64,000 nucleotides of DNA from DATFMH01 sp035267045 (GTDB lineage: Bacteria; Bacteroidota; Rhodothermia; Balneolales; DATFMH01), in contig DATFMH010000238.1 of NCBI GenBank assembly GCA_035267045.1, forward strand, positions 12,939 through 76,938. The letters run 5' to 3'. A program made the translations under genes and the position numbers. Positions within the stretch are counted from its first letter, which is position 1. Each line of letters opens with the position of its first letter. Under the pieces are notes generated by a model, which saw nothing but the letters and a program-made list of their open reading frames with translations, did not search any database and was not told the DNA's origin. Below, in pieces: positions 34,801-44,262 of the stretch.

Positions 34801-37800
34801 ATGAAATTAATAAGAAAGGATTCATTCTTTTGTTTGATACGAAACCTGATTACGAAGTTAATATGGGCTCCTGTTTTTATTATTACACTTTTCATTGGAA
34901 CGGTATATGCCCAAAACATGAACTCTGGTCATACAGTGAAAGGGAAAGTTGTTGATTCGGCAACTAAATCACCTTTACCCGGAGTAAATATTGTAATCAA
35001 AGGGACAATGCATGGAACATCAACCAATAAAAAAGGGAGATATAATTTAAATAACGTTCAATCATCGGACACTCTTGTTTTTTCCTTCATTGGTTATGTC
35101 ACTAAATTCATACCTGTCAAAAACCGGTCAACTATTAATGTGAGGCTATCCCAAAAAACAATACACGGGAAGAAAATGGTGGTAGTCGGTTATGGTGAGC
35201 AAAAGCAAACCAGCTTGACCAGTTCTGTTTCGAATGTGAATGTGAAAAATGTTAAGAAGCAGAATTTACCCGATGTAAGAGAATCACTACAAGGTGTATC
35301 TCCTGGTGTGACCATCCAAAAAAATGGAGGCGCTCCCGGATCGAAGAACATGCAAATTAATATACGTGGTATAAACACGATAGGTAATACAAATCCTTTG
35401 ATTCTTGTAAACGGAATCGAACAAAATTTATCTGATTTGAACCCGGATAACATCAAATCAATTTCCGTTTTAAAAGGTGCGGCAGCAACTTCTATTTATG
35501 GTTCCAGGGGGGCTAATGGCGTAATTCTTGTTACAACAAAACAGCCTCAAAAGGGTAAATTACATGTATCATATAGTGGTTATTATGGAATACAAACAGT
35601 AGCACATAAACCCCCTCAATTGGGTTTAAGAGCCTCTCTAAATCTGATCAACACTGAATACAAGAATCAGCCTAATGGGAAACCCAAATATACGCAACAA
35701 CAAATAGATCAATGGGTCAATTCAGATAACAGGTTCAAATATCCTGAACAGAATGCATTCTGGAATGTATTATTCCGCCAGGCACCGGTTGAAAATCATT
35801 CATTAACCTTTAATGGCGGTAATGGAAATATCCAGTCCCGGTTGTCACTGAACTATAATAATGAAGGCGGTATCATCCCCAATTCGAATTCAAGAAGGTA
35901 TAGTATCAATTTCGATAATAATATCGATGTTACAGACCATATAAATGTAAGTGCCAACTTATTATACCGGAATAAAATTAATGAAGAGCCTTACGGATTA
36001 AATAATGATTTTCCACAGATCTATTTTGAACTATGGCACTGGACCGAGTTCACAACTCCTCAATATCCCAATGGTACGTTTGGATTAAGCGGGTTAAAAA
36101 CGAATCCATTGATGCTTGCCGATATGTCCGGATGGCAACATCATGTCACGGATTATGCAGTTGGTAATTTAAAAGCCAATGTGGATATCCTGCCAAATCT
36201 TACTTATACCTTCCAATTTGGCGGACATATTAGTTTGGCATCGGATAAAAACTATAAAAATAATTTTACGGAACTAAATTACTACAATGGTAACCAGGTT
36301 TTTGATTACGGTTATAATAATTCAAATGTGTACAATAACCGGGACAGCAGGTGGAATATGAAAAACCTGTTGAAGTATGATCTGACCATTCATAAAAATC
36401 AGATTCATGCTTTACTGGGTTATGAACAGACCAAAGCCAATTATCACTGGTCGAATGCTTATCGGGAACAGTTTTATAATAATCAGATAACCGCTTTAAA
36501 TGCTGCTTCACAGAATAACTGGAGTAATGGAGGTAACAATAATGAGAGACGACTTCGGTCAGTCTTTGGTAGGATCCATTATTCATATGCCAATACCTAT
36601 ATGATCGAAGCCAATGCCCGTTATGATGGTTCATCGAAGTTTTACGGATCAAACAACCAGTACAGTTTTTTCCCTTCTTTTTCAGCAGGTTGGAGAGTAT
36701 CCAAAGAAAACTTTTGGAAACCGCTCAAATCTATTGTTAATGAGTTCAAGTTAAGGGGATCGTGGGGTAAGGCCGGTAATAATGATGTTGGGCTTTACAC
36801 TTTTTTCCCGGCTCTAAATCATACAACCTATGATTTCGGCGGGAATTTAGTGGATGGTTATGTTAAAACGAACATATCCAATAAAAACCTGACATGGGAG
36901 ACTACCACTCAAACCGATTTGGGTTTTGATGCCCAGCTATTTAATGGCCGTTTTGGTGTCACATTCGACTGGTATAAGAAAAAAACAACCGGAATATTGT
37001 TGACTCTTCCGATTCCGGCAACTGTTGGTTTGAATCCAGCACCACAAAATGCCGGTCGTGTTGATAATAACGGTTGGGAACTATCACTGAGTTATAAAGA
37101 TGTCGTTAATAAAGATCTTAATTTTTCTGTATCAGGGAATATTTCAAATAATCACAATAAGGTTATTAGCCTGGCGGGAACCGGACCCTATACGGGACGT
37201 ACCGTTAAGAAAGTGGGTGTACCATTGGATTCATTCTGGGGATATAAGATCCTGGGACTCTTTCAATCCAAGCAGGAGATCGCCAATTATCCAACGTACG
37301 CTGGTAAAAACAATACTTATCCGGGCGATCTGAAATATGCCGATCTGAATGGAGACGGAAAGATCAGTTCTGCTGATAAAACGGTTATTGGCAATGGGTT
37401 TCCCCATTATCAATTTGGTCTGAATGGCAGTGTCAATTATAAGGAATTCGACCTGAGTTTCTTCATACAAGGTGTTGGTCAGTTAACAGCTCAGGAGGGT
37501 GGACCACCACAACTCGGAGGAGCTTTTCAGGGTTTCATACTTAAAATTGCAGGTGATTACTGGACGCCCAATAACAGGCATGCACGTTTTCCAAGGCCAC
37601 AAAAATTCAGTCATAAAAACTTTCAGGAGAGTTCATGGTGGAATATCAACGCCGCTTATGTTCGGTTGAAGAATGTGCAGCTGGGTTACACTTTGCCCTC
37701 AAGAATTACCAAGAGGGTAGGAATCAGTAACCTGAGATTTTATGTAAGCGGAATGAATCTCCTGACAATTTCAAATGCCTTAAAATGGGGAACAAGTCCT

Positions 37801-37881
37801 GAAAATCCGGCTTTTGGAAATGCCGGAGGGTACTATCCCGGTACAAAAAGCTACACAATGGGCATAAATCTGAAATTCTAA
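34801..37881 (+). CDS. SusC-type TonB-dependent glycan transporter, module 1
   Basis: Outer-membrane importer (1026 aa). A Sec signal is cleaved after A37 (VYA-QN). A CarboxypepD_reg-like domain is at 43-118 (GKVVDSATKSPLPGVNIVIK), the TonB-box region MVVVGYG at 126-132, the plug at about 137-250 (NIRGINTIG, YGSRGANGVILVTT) and the barrel to the end, finishing in MGINLKF. It pairs with the SusD 18 bases downstream. Very close in sequence to the SusC at 53717, with shared stretches such as QNNWSNGG and LPIPATVGLNPAPQNAG, so the modules are duplicates. Substrate inferred from the PUL only. Confidence 0.95.
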   Translation: MKLIRKDSFFCLIRNLITKLIWAPVFIITLFIGTVYAQNMNSGHTVKGKVVDSATKSPLPGVNIVIKGTMHGTSTNKKGRYNLNNVQSSDTLVFSFIGYVTKFIPVKNRSTINVRLSQKTIHGKKMVVVGYGEQKQTSLTSSVSNVNVKNVKKQNLPDVRESLQGVSPGVTIQKNGGAPGSKNMQINIRGINTIGNTNPLILVNGIEQNLSDLNPDNIKSISVLKGAAATSIYGSRGANGVILVTTKQPQKGKLHVSYSGYYGIQTVAHKPPQLGLRASLNLINTEYKNQPNGKPKYTQQQIDQWVNSDNRFKYPEQNAFWNVLFRQAPVENHSLTFNGGNGNIQSRLSLNYNNEGGIIPNSNSRRYSINFDNNIDVTDHINVSANLLYRNKINEEPYGLNNDFPQIYFELWHWTEFTTPQYPNGTFGLSGLKTNPLMLADMSGWQHHVTDYAVGNLKANVDILPNLTYTFQFGGHISLASDKNYKNNFTELNYYNGNQVFDYGYNNSNVYNNRDSRWNMKNLLKYDLTIHKNQIHALLGYEQTKANYHWSNAYREQFYNNQITALNAASQNNWSNGGNNNERRLRSVFGRIHYSYANTYMIEANARYDGSSKFYGSNNQYSFFPSFSAGWRVSKENFWKPLKSIVNEFKLRGSWGKAGNNDVGLYTFFPALNHTTYDFGGNLVDGYVKTNISNKNLTWETTTQTDLGFDAQLFNGRFGVTFDWYKKKTTGILLTLPIPATVGLNPAPQNAGRVDNNGWELSLSYKDVVNKDLNFSVSGNISNNHNKVISLAGTGPYTGRTVKKVGVPLDSFWGYKILGLFQSKQEIANYPTYAGKNNTYPGDLKYADLNGDGKISSADKTVIGNGFPHYQFGLNGSVNYKEFDLSFFIQGVGQLTAQEGGPPQLGGAFQGFILKIAGDYWTPNNRHARFPRPQKFSHKNFQESSWWNINAAYVRLKNVQLGYTLPSRITKRVGISNLRFYVSGMNLLTISNALKWGTSPENPAFGNAGGYYPGTKSYTMGINLKF

Positions 37882-37899
37882 CAGTAAAATTATTCAGTC

Positions 37900-39504
37900 A
37901 TGTATTTTAAGAAATATTCAATATTACTTATAACGATGGCACTTTGTTTAGTTGCTGTTGGTTGTAAAGATAATTTGCTTCAAACAGTACCTAACGACCG
38001 GGTGTCTACAGCTACCTATTGGAAAACCACCAATGATGCAAAATTAGCAGTAAATAACCTGTATAACTACCTCTATAACCCTGTTGATTTAATGAATTGG
38101 GCAGCCGTCTCGGATATAGCAACCGGTAATGGCGGGTTTAATGCGATAACGCACTACGAACATGATATCGAAACTGCTGATGGCGGTTACGGCAGTTTTA
38201 TATGGAATCATTCATATAAAGGTATCAGGGCATGTAATGAGTTTCTCACACACGTCCAGGATATCAAACCTCAAAGTAATGGTGATCAGAAAAAGCTTGC
38301 AGAGTACAAGGCTCAGGCCCGGTTTATGAGAGCTTATTTGTATACGTATCTGATCGAGTTTTTCGGTAATGTGCCGTTGATCAAGAAGCCCATATCGGTC
38401 AAAGATGCTAAAAAACTGACACGAACAGATAAAAGCAAGGTATGGGATTTCATTAGCAGTGAGTTGCAGGATGCTGCCGGTAATTTGCCAATAACTTATA
38501 ATAACGATAATAAGGGGCGAATAACAAAAGGTGCCGCACTAGCCATGAAAGCCAGGGCGATGTTGTATGCCGGCAGGTATTCGGAAGCGGCAAAAGCGGC
38601 AAAAGCTGTAATGGATTTGGGAATCTATAGTATATATCCCAGTTATAAAGATCTGTTCAGTTATAAGGCAGAAAATAATAGTGAAGTCATACTGGATAAA
38701 GAATTTATAAAGGATAACGAGCCACAGGGATTACTTGGTTATATTGGTCCGGGTTCCTTTCCACATGTGGGTTCCGACCAGGAAGTTGTGCCATCAGCTA
38801 ATATTGTCAATGCCTACCACATGAAGAGTGGTTTACCTATAACAGATCCAAGTAGTGGTTTTGATCCGAAACATCCATATCAGAACAGGGATCCGCGGTT
38901 AGATTACTCCATATTCGTTAAAGGCGATACCCTGCCGACCGGTATAGTGTATGATCCAAGACCGGGTTTTGGAGGGGCTGATGATATCTCGAAAGGTTTC
39001 GGTACCACTCAAACCGGATTTAATATCGAAAAATATGTATCGAAACAGGATATACAAGCACCAACTAACAGTGGATTAAATATTATCCTGATACGATATG
39101 CAGAAGTCCTTCTGACCTATGCCGAGGCTAAGATCGAGATGAACGATATTGATCAGTCAGTCTATAACGCCATAAATAAAGTCAGACAGCGTCCGGATGT
39201 AAATATGCCCTCCATACAACCATCCAAAACGCAGGGTGAGATGAGAAAGATCGTTCGGCACGAAAGAGAAGTGGAATTAGCCTTCGAAGGCTTCCGTTTT
39301 TTTGATATCAAAAGATGGGGAATTGCCGAAAAGGTAATGAATGGTCCGATTAAAGGTATGACCTATACTGACAAATCCGGCAATATGCAAACTGTAGTTT
39401 ACAGTGATTTCAACCGAAAATTCGTTAAACGTGATTATCTGTGGCCCATACCTCAGAAAGAGTTGGACCTGGATCCTAAAATGAACCAGAATCCGGGTTG
39501 GTAA
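37900..39504 (+). CDS. SusD/RagB family surface glycan-binding lipoprotein, module 1
   Basis: Lipoprotein (534 aa) with lipobox VAVGC (Cys22), the lid partner of SusC1. The tetratricopeptide-like N-terminal half shows AVNNLYNYLYNP and RFMRAYLYTYLIEFFGNVPL. The C-terminal SusD domain shows IRYAEVLLTYAEAKIEMND, EREVELAFEGFRFFDIKRW and the terminal LWPIPQKELDLDPKMNQNPG. Normal length. The protein at 56827 is a close paralogue. Confidence 0.95.
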   Translation: MYFKKYSILLITMALCLVAVGCKDNLLQTVPNDRVSTATYWKTTNDAKLAVNNLYNYLYNPVDLMNWAAVSDIATGNGGFNAITHYEHDIETADGGYGSFIWNHSYKGIRACNEFLTHVQDIKPQSNGDQKKLAEYKAQARFMRAYLYTYLIEFFGNVPLIKKPISVKDAKKLTRTDKSKVWDFISSELQDAAGNLPITYNNDNKGRITKGAALAMKARAMLYAGRYSEAAKAAKAVMDLGIYSIYPSYKDLFSYKAENNSEVILDKEFIKDNEPQGLLGYIGPGSFPHVGSDQEVVPSANIVNAYHMKSGLPITDPSSGFDPKHPYQNRDPRLDYSIFVKGDTLPTGIVYDPRPGFGGADDISKGFGTTQTGFNIEKYVSKQDIQAPTNSGLNIILIRYAEVLLTYAEAKIEMNDIDQSVYNAINKVRQRPDVNMPSIQPSKTQGEMRKIVRHEREVELAFEGFRFFDIKRWGIAEKVMNGPIKGMTYTDKSGNMQTVVYSDFNRKFVKRDYLWPIPQKELDLDPKMNQNPGW

Positions 39505-39515
39505 TATATCAAGAT

Positions 39516-39548
39516 AACAGGGCTCTGTTGAGATGATGGAGCCTTGTT
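39516..39548 (+). terminator. Intercistronic hairpin between susD1 and the barrel gene
   Basis: AACAGGGCTC (39516-39525) pairs with GAGCCTTGTT (39539-39548) over ten pairs including one G-U. It stands between two genes of one module and may reduce read-through or set relative mRNA levels. Confidence 0.45.
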
Positions 39549-39642
39549 CTAACTACAGTGTTTTTAAATGGCGGAATACAGATCACAAGTAACTACAAAT
39601 AACAGCAGTTTATATAATCGAACATATAAACAGAAAGAAATT

Positions 39643-40266
39643 ATGAAACGTACGATAATAGGTTTATTGACTTTAACTTTTTTGACTTGTTTTCATATGC
39701 AGAATGTGAAAGCGCAATCGCAAGTCTCAGGTGGTATAAAAGGAGGTGTCTCCATTTTCAATTTTACAGGAAAGGATGTAAGCGGTAGTGGTATTTATAC
39801 TGCTCTGAATGGCGGGCTCTTTGTTGATTTTTCCCCTTCACGGGTATTTAGCGTACAACCTGAATTGAATGTTAAATCGGAAGGAGCCAATTACGGCATG
39901 ATGATCAATGGATTTCCATACAGGAGAGCCAGGGTAACCTATTTGCAAGTTCCTATTCTTTTGAAATTATCGCCGTTTAATAACGGATCAAAACCGGCGG
40001 TTTCTCCCTCAATATTTGCAGGTCCGGCATTTAATGTAATGTTATTTAAACAGTTAAATGGAGAGGTCCTTCCGGATGTAACCGGGGGATACTCAATAGA
40101 TCAAAATCCTAAACAAACAGCTTACAGTGTAATAGGTGGTGTAGGTGTTACTATAAAAAACTTATATATTATTGACCTGAGGTATGAAAAAGGTCTAACA
40201 AATGTATTTAAACAGGGTGATATCAAAAGCGGTGGCATTATGATAACAACGGGTTTTAAGTTCTAA
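39643..40266 (+). CDS. Small outer-membrane beta-barrel protein, module 1
   Basis: Exported barrel protein (207 aa) of the OMP_b-brl_2/PorT-like type. A Sec signal begins MKRTIIGLLTLTF and is cleaved after A24. The mature part has alternating strands: GGIKGGVSIFNFTGKD, FSVQPELNVKSEGANYG, RVTYLQVPILLKL and a terminal GIMITTGFKF. A farther upstream ATG (39568) would add 25 unconserved residues before the signal. The same gene follows susCD at 58485 with equal length, so it is a fixed third member of the module. Role unknown. Confidence 0.8.
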   Translation: MKRTIIGLLTLTFLTCFHMQNVKAQSQVSGGIKGGVSIFNFTGKDVSGSGIYTALNGGLFVDFSPSRVFSVQPELNVKSEGANYGMMINGFPYRRARVTYLQVPILLKLSPFNNGSKPAVSPSIFAGPAFNVMLFKQLNGEVLPDVTGGYSIDQNPKQTAYSVIGGVGVTIKNLYIIDLRYEKGLTNVFKQGDIKSGGIMITTGFKF

Positions 40267-40343
40267 AGCGATACAAATGTATTAAATCAAAATTACCTTA
40301 ATAAACAGTAATATAACGTTCTTTTTATGAATCTTACTCAGGG

Positions 40344-40373
40344 GATTGGGCATTAAATAGTGAATGCCCAATC
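40344..40373 (+). terminator. Strong hairpin after module 1
   Basis: GATTGGGCATT (40344-40354) pairs perfectly with AATGCCCAATC (40363-40373), and flanking GGG/CCC can extend it. There is no following T-run, so it may be an end-protecting structure rather than an intrinsic terminator. Confidence 0.5.
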
Positions 40374-40852
40374 AACCCTCACGATTCAATCAATAACCTA
40401 CACATAAATACGGTATTAAATTATATATTGGCTACCCATCGTAATGGATCGAAGGGTATTACGACATTATAATCTCCCAAAGGATAATTTAACGATATGG
40501 GACATCTAATATTAGTGGGAAATCATATATTCATATCAATCCAGTGTAGTTCAAATATCACAAAAGCGACAAATCAGGAGGGATAACGAACAAGCAGGAG
40601 CTAACGATTTCCAGCTGATGATACCTGTACACTTCGCGAAACAGGATTAAGCAAATAAATATTGTATATAAAAATCAGGTATGCATGGATTTAGTTGTTT
40701 TTTTAAAAAATTATTCTCATCACTGGAATAACGTATAATGAAACTATGTAATTGTCTGATAGGAGCTTAGAGTGATAATTTTATTAATTATGCCTCAGTA
40801 TAAAAAGATTTGACTCTTCAATTTAAAAAGGGTAAAATAGTTGAAGCTGTGT

Positions 40853-40866
40853 TGTTAACGTTAACA
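40853..40866. promoter_or_regulatory. Perfect LacI-type operator palindrome before susC2
   Basis: TGTTAACGTTAACA is an exact 14-base palindrome with central CG, 247 bases before the susC2 ATG. It serves as the consensus for the other sites. Confidence 0.65.
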
Positions 40867-40951
40867 ATAATTTTTCAAAGAAGTTACTTTTGAATAAAGG
40901 TTGTGTTTAAGTTATAAGTCATTACTATCGGCTTTTTTTAATACCATTCAA

Positions 40952-40965
40952 AGATAACGTTAACA
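40952..40965. promoter_or_regulatory. Second LacI-type operator-like site before susC2
   Basis: AGATAACGTTAACA has one perfect half-site and one degenerate half. It lies 99 bases from the first site, about nine or ten helical turns. Confidence 0.5.
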
Positions 40966-41025
40966 TAAAGTAATTCACATATCACAATGATATGATTGAG
41001 ATGATTGAAATGCTGTATTGAGCTT

Positions 41026-41039
41026 AAAAGCGCTTCTAA
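41026..41039 (+). promoter_or_regulatory. AAAAGCGSTT-type operator-like site before susC2
   Basis: AAAAGCGCTTCTAA, inside the near-palindrome TTAAAAGCGCTTCTAA, ends 74 bases before the susC2 ATG. Confidence 0.35.
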
Positions 41040-41113
41040 TTCTGATGTGAATACATACAGGAATCAGAAATATACATCTGTAAAACTATCAATAATTACT
41101 AACAATTTGTTTT

Positions 41114-44100
41114 ATGATAACTAAATGTAAGAACATTATATACGGTGCACTTCGATTCCTTACGGTAAGCTTTATTTGTGCTATTCTTGTTTCAGTGCTT
41201 CCCTCAGGGAATGTGTACGCGCAAAATTCAGGTATGGCCATAAAGGGAAAAGTAATTGATGCACAGTCTCAAGCACCTTTACCGGGGGTTAACATTGTTG
41301 TAAAAGGTACAACAAATGGAACTGCTACCGGTAAAAATGGGAATTATCAGTTATCCAATGTGGGCAGAAATGATACGCTGGTTTATTCGTATATCGGATA
41401 TGTAACCCAATTTATACCCGTTAACGGCAAAAGAGTTATAAATGTATCCCTGAAAACCAGGACGATAAAAGGACAGGAAATGGTAGTCGTCGGTTATGGA
41501 GTGCAGAAAAAAAGTGACCTGACAGGATCCATTACGTCTATTCAAAGTAAAGATTTTAACAAAGGTGTACACACATCTGTAGATCAGTTACTTCAAGGTA
41601 AGGTTGCAGGGGCTAGAATTGTTGAAAACAGCGGAGAACCTGGAAGCGGTTTATCCGTCAGTATTAGGGGAGCTAGCTCGGTTAACGCTGGAACAGGCCC
41701 ATTATATGTGATAGATGGAATGCCCATTGATAATTCAAGTGCTGTTAGTGGAACGGGTTCCGGTTTTGTTGGTTCCAGGTCGGGAAGTAGTCCTTTGAGC
41801 TCTCTTAATCCGAATGATATTGCATCAATAGAGGTTTTGAAAGATGCTTCAGCAACAGCAATATATGGTGCGAGGGGGGCCAATGGTGTGATCATCATTA
41901 CCACCAAGCATGGTACAAAAGGGAAAATGAAGGTTGATTATAACGCTTCTGCAGGCTTTCAAAGTCCTGCCAATACGATGAATGTTTTATCCCCCCAGCA
42001 ATATAAGAGTGTAAAAAATGCCATAATCGCCGAAGGCGGGGGATCCCCGGCTGACAAAGTTGGAACATTAAGCAATAATGGTCAGGGCACCGATTGGCAG
42101 TCTCAAATCTATAATAACCAGGCCCTGATCCAAAATCAGAATTTATCCATTTCGGCAGGTAATGATAAGACACAATATCTCATATCCCTGAATTATACCA
42201 ATCAGGATGGGATTATTAAGACCTCGGGATTTAAGAGATACGGTGGACGCGTAAATCTGACTTCTGATCTAAATGATAAATTTCACGTTGGATTTAATTT
42301 AAGTGCAACCTATTCAAAGAATAATTTTGCACCTGTAGGATATGGTCTCAATGAATATGCAGGTGCGATGTATACCGCAATAAACTGGGACCCCAGTAAA
42401 CCTGTATATGATTCCAATGGTAATTATTATGTAGATCCCACACTTTCCATGGACAATCCTTTAGCAATCATTCATGGTAGTAATTCTTATAAGAATACCT
42501 ATCGCTATTTTGGTACTGCGTATGGTACGTATGATATTCTGCCGTATTTAAGTGTTAAAATTAATGTGGGTGGTGATGTAACAAGTCAACGAAGAGATAC
42601 CTATATCAATCGTCTGACCAAAATTGGCCGGGCCACAGGTGGTGAAGCCACGATTTTACAGGGACAATTATCCAATTATCTGATCGAAGGTACTACTACT
42701 TTTCATAAGTCATTTGGTCCAAATGACTTAAAAGTGCTTGCTGGTATTACAACTCAAAAGTTCCTGACTGACCGATCGAGCGAATCTGCAAGTGGATTCT
42801 CATCCGATGCCACAACTACCAACAATATCGGCTTAGGTGATCAATTAACTTATGGTATTGGCAGTAGTAAATACGGTTCACGATTATTGTCATATATTGG
42901 CAGATTGAATTATACCTTTCATGATAAATACCTATTAACGGCAACTTTCAGAGCGGATGGATCGTCCAAATTTGGCTCGAATCATAAGTATGGTTACTTC
43001 CCTTCATTTGCACTGGGTTGGAAACTTAAACAGGAAAAATTCCTGAAAAATGTGGATTTCATAAGCAATATGAAATTGCGTGCAAGCTGGGGACAAACAG
43101 GTAATGATGAAATCGGTAATTTCCTGTCAATGACGACATTTGGCTCGGGAGCAAATGCCATATGGAATAATAATCCAACTGTCGGTTTAAGTCCGACCCG
43201 TTTGCCTAATCCCAATATACAATGGGAAACCACAAATCAGACGGATATTGGCTTAGACTTCGGTTTCTTTAATGACAGGCTTAATGGTAGTATCGATTAT
43301 TACCAAAAAAAGACATTTAATATGCTGTTGAACTTACCGGTTCCGAAATCTTCGGGTTTTGGTGTTCAAACTCAAAATATTGGAAGTATTAAAAACTCGG
43401 GATTTGAATTGTCTTTAACTTCTTATAATATCAGCAGTAGAAATCTGCAGTGGAATACCAATCTGAATGTTTCAACCTTAAAGAATGAAGTAACAAATTT
43501 GGGTGGTATCCCACAAATTATAAGTGGCGGTGCTGGCTTTACGAATCAAATATTTGTAACTCAGGTCGGCTTGCCACTGCGTAGTTATTATGGCTATAAA
43601 GTAATCGGGGTATGGCAAAAAGGCGATGACTTCTCTAAAACTAAAGACAATGTTCATCCCGGAGATTTAAAATATCTGGATGTTAATGGTGATGGAACCG
43701 TTAATGCTGCCGACAGGGTACCGCTGGGAAGTTCTTTCCCCAAATATACGTTCTCATTAGATAATACCTTCTCTTACAAAAACTTCTCACTCGATGTGTT
43801 TATTGAAGGTGTACAGGGGATTAAAATGTTGAACAACAACCTGGTTGATACCTATTTTCCGGTTCAATTCAGAAGAAATGTTATTGCAAAACCATACTTA
43901 AACAGATGGACACCTAGTAATCCTTCTAATAAATATCCTTCATTTGTAACACCATTAGACCAGGGACAAAAAGGGGTTAATTCTTACACGGTTGAGGATG
44001 CGTCTTATGTAAGACTGAAATCCGTACAACTCAGTTATACAGTGCCACGAGAAGCCCTGCATAACGTGATTAATTCTTTAGAAATCTCCTTGACGGGTGA

Positions 44101-44236
44101 AAATCTCTATACACTGACCAATTATCAGGGAATAGATCCGGCTGTCAATTCAAATGGCAATGCCAATGCGCGAATCGATTACAACACATATCCGCTTCCC
44201 AGAACATTTACACTTGGTCTGAAATTAGGATTTTAA
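41114..44236 (+). CDS. SusC-type TonB-dependent glycan transporter, pair 2
   Basis: Outer-membrane importer (1040 aa). A Sec signal is cleaved after A36 (VYA-QN). The CarboxypepD_reg-like domain is at 43-118, TonB-box region MVVVGYG at 123-129, plug at about 132-265 (SIRGASSVNAGTGPLYVIDG, YGARGANGVIIITT) and barrel to the end (TLGLKLGF). It is clearly divergent from SusC1 and SusC3 in plug and barrel, so it probably takes a different ligand of the same glycan. It forms a pair with the SusD 26 bases downstream and has no small barrel gene. Confidence 0.95.
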   Translation: MITKCKNIIYGALRFLTVSFICAILVSVLPSGNVYAQNSGMAIKGKVIDAQSQAPLPGVNIVVKGTTNGTATGKNGNYQLSNVGRNDTLVYSYIGYVTQFIPVNGKRVINVSLKTRTIKGQEMVVVGYGVQKKSDLTGSITSIQSKDFNKGVHTSVDQLLQGKVAGARIVENSGEPGSGLSVSIRGASSVNAGTGPLYVIDGMPIDNSSAVSGTGSGFVGSRSGSSPLSSLNPNDIASIEVLKDASATAIYGARGANGVIIITTKHGTKGKMKVDYNASAGFQSPANTMNVLSPQQYKSVKNAIIAEGGGSPADKVGTLSNNGQGTDWQSQIYNNQALIQNQNLSISAGNDKTQYLISLNYTNQDGIIKTSGFKRYGGRVNLTSDLNDKFHVGFNLSATYSKNNFAPVGYGLNEYAGAMYTAINWDPSKPVYDSNGNYYVDPTLSMDNPLAIIHGSNSYKNTYRYFGTAYGTYDILPYLSVKINVGGDVTSQRRDTYINRLTKIGRATGGEATILQGQLSNYLIEGTTTFHKSFGPNDLKVLAGITTQKFLTDRSSESASGFSSDATTTNNIGLGDQLTYGIGSSKYGSRLLSYIGRLNYTFHDKYLLTATFRADGSSKFGSNHKYGYFPSFALGWKLKQEKFLKNVDFISNMKLRASWGQTGNDEIGNFLSMTTFGSGANAIWNNNPTVGLSPTRLPNPNIQWETTNQTDIGLDFGFFNDRLNGSIDYYQKKTFNMLLNLPVPKSSGFGVQTQNIGSIKNSGFELSLTSYNISSRNLQWNTNLNVSTLKNEVTNLGGIPQIISGGAGFTNQIFVTQVGLPLRSYYGYKVIGVWQKGDDFSKTKDNVHPGDLKYLDVNGDGTVNAADRVPLGSSFPKYTFSLDNTFSYKNFSLDVFIEGVQGIKMLNNNLVDTYFPVQFRRNVIAKPYLNRWTPSNPSNKYPSFVTPLDQGQKGVNSYTVEDASYVRLKSVQLSYTVPREALHNVINSLEISLTGENLYTLTNYQGIDPAVNSNGNANARIDYNTYPLPRTFTLGLKLGF

Positions 44237-44262
44237 ATAAAAAATAAATTAAAGGTGATAAG

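Larger units (their letters stand above)
40267..41113. other. Long intergenic region before susC2
   Basis: 847 bases without a credible gene. Contents in order: a strong hairpin (40344-40373), a perfect operator palindrome (40853), a second operator (40952) and an AAAAGCGCTTCTAA site (41026). Confidence 0.6.

Noticed and set aside
39568..39642. Upstream start for the first small barrel protein
   Set aside because: It would bury the signal peptide 25 residues inside; the paralogue at 58485 starts at the equivalent of 39643.
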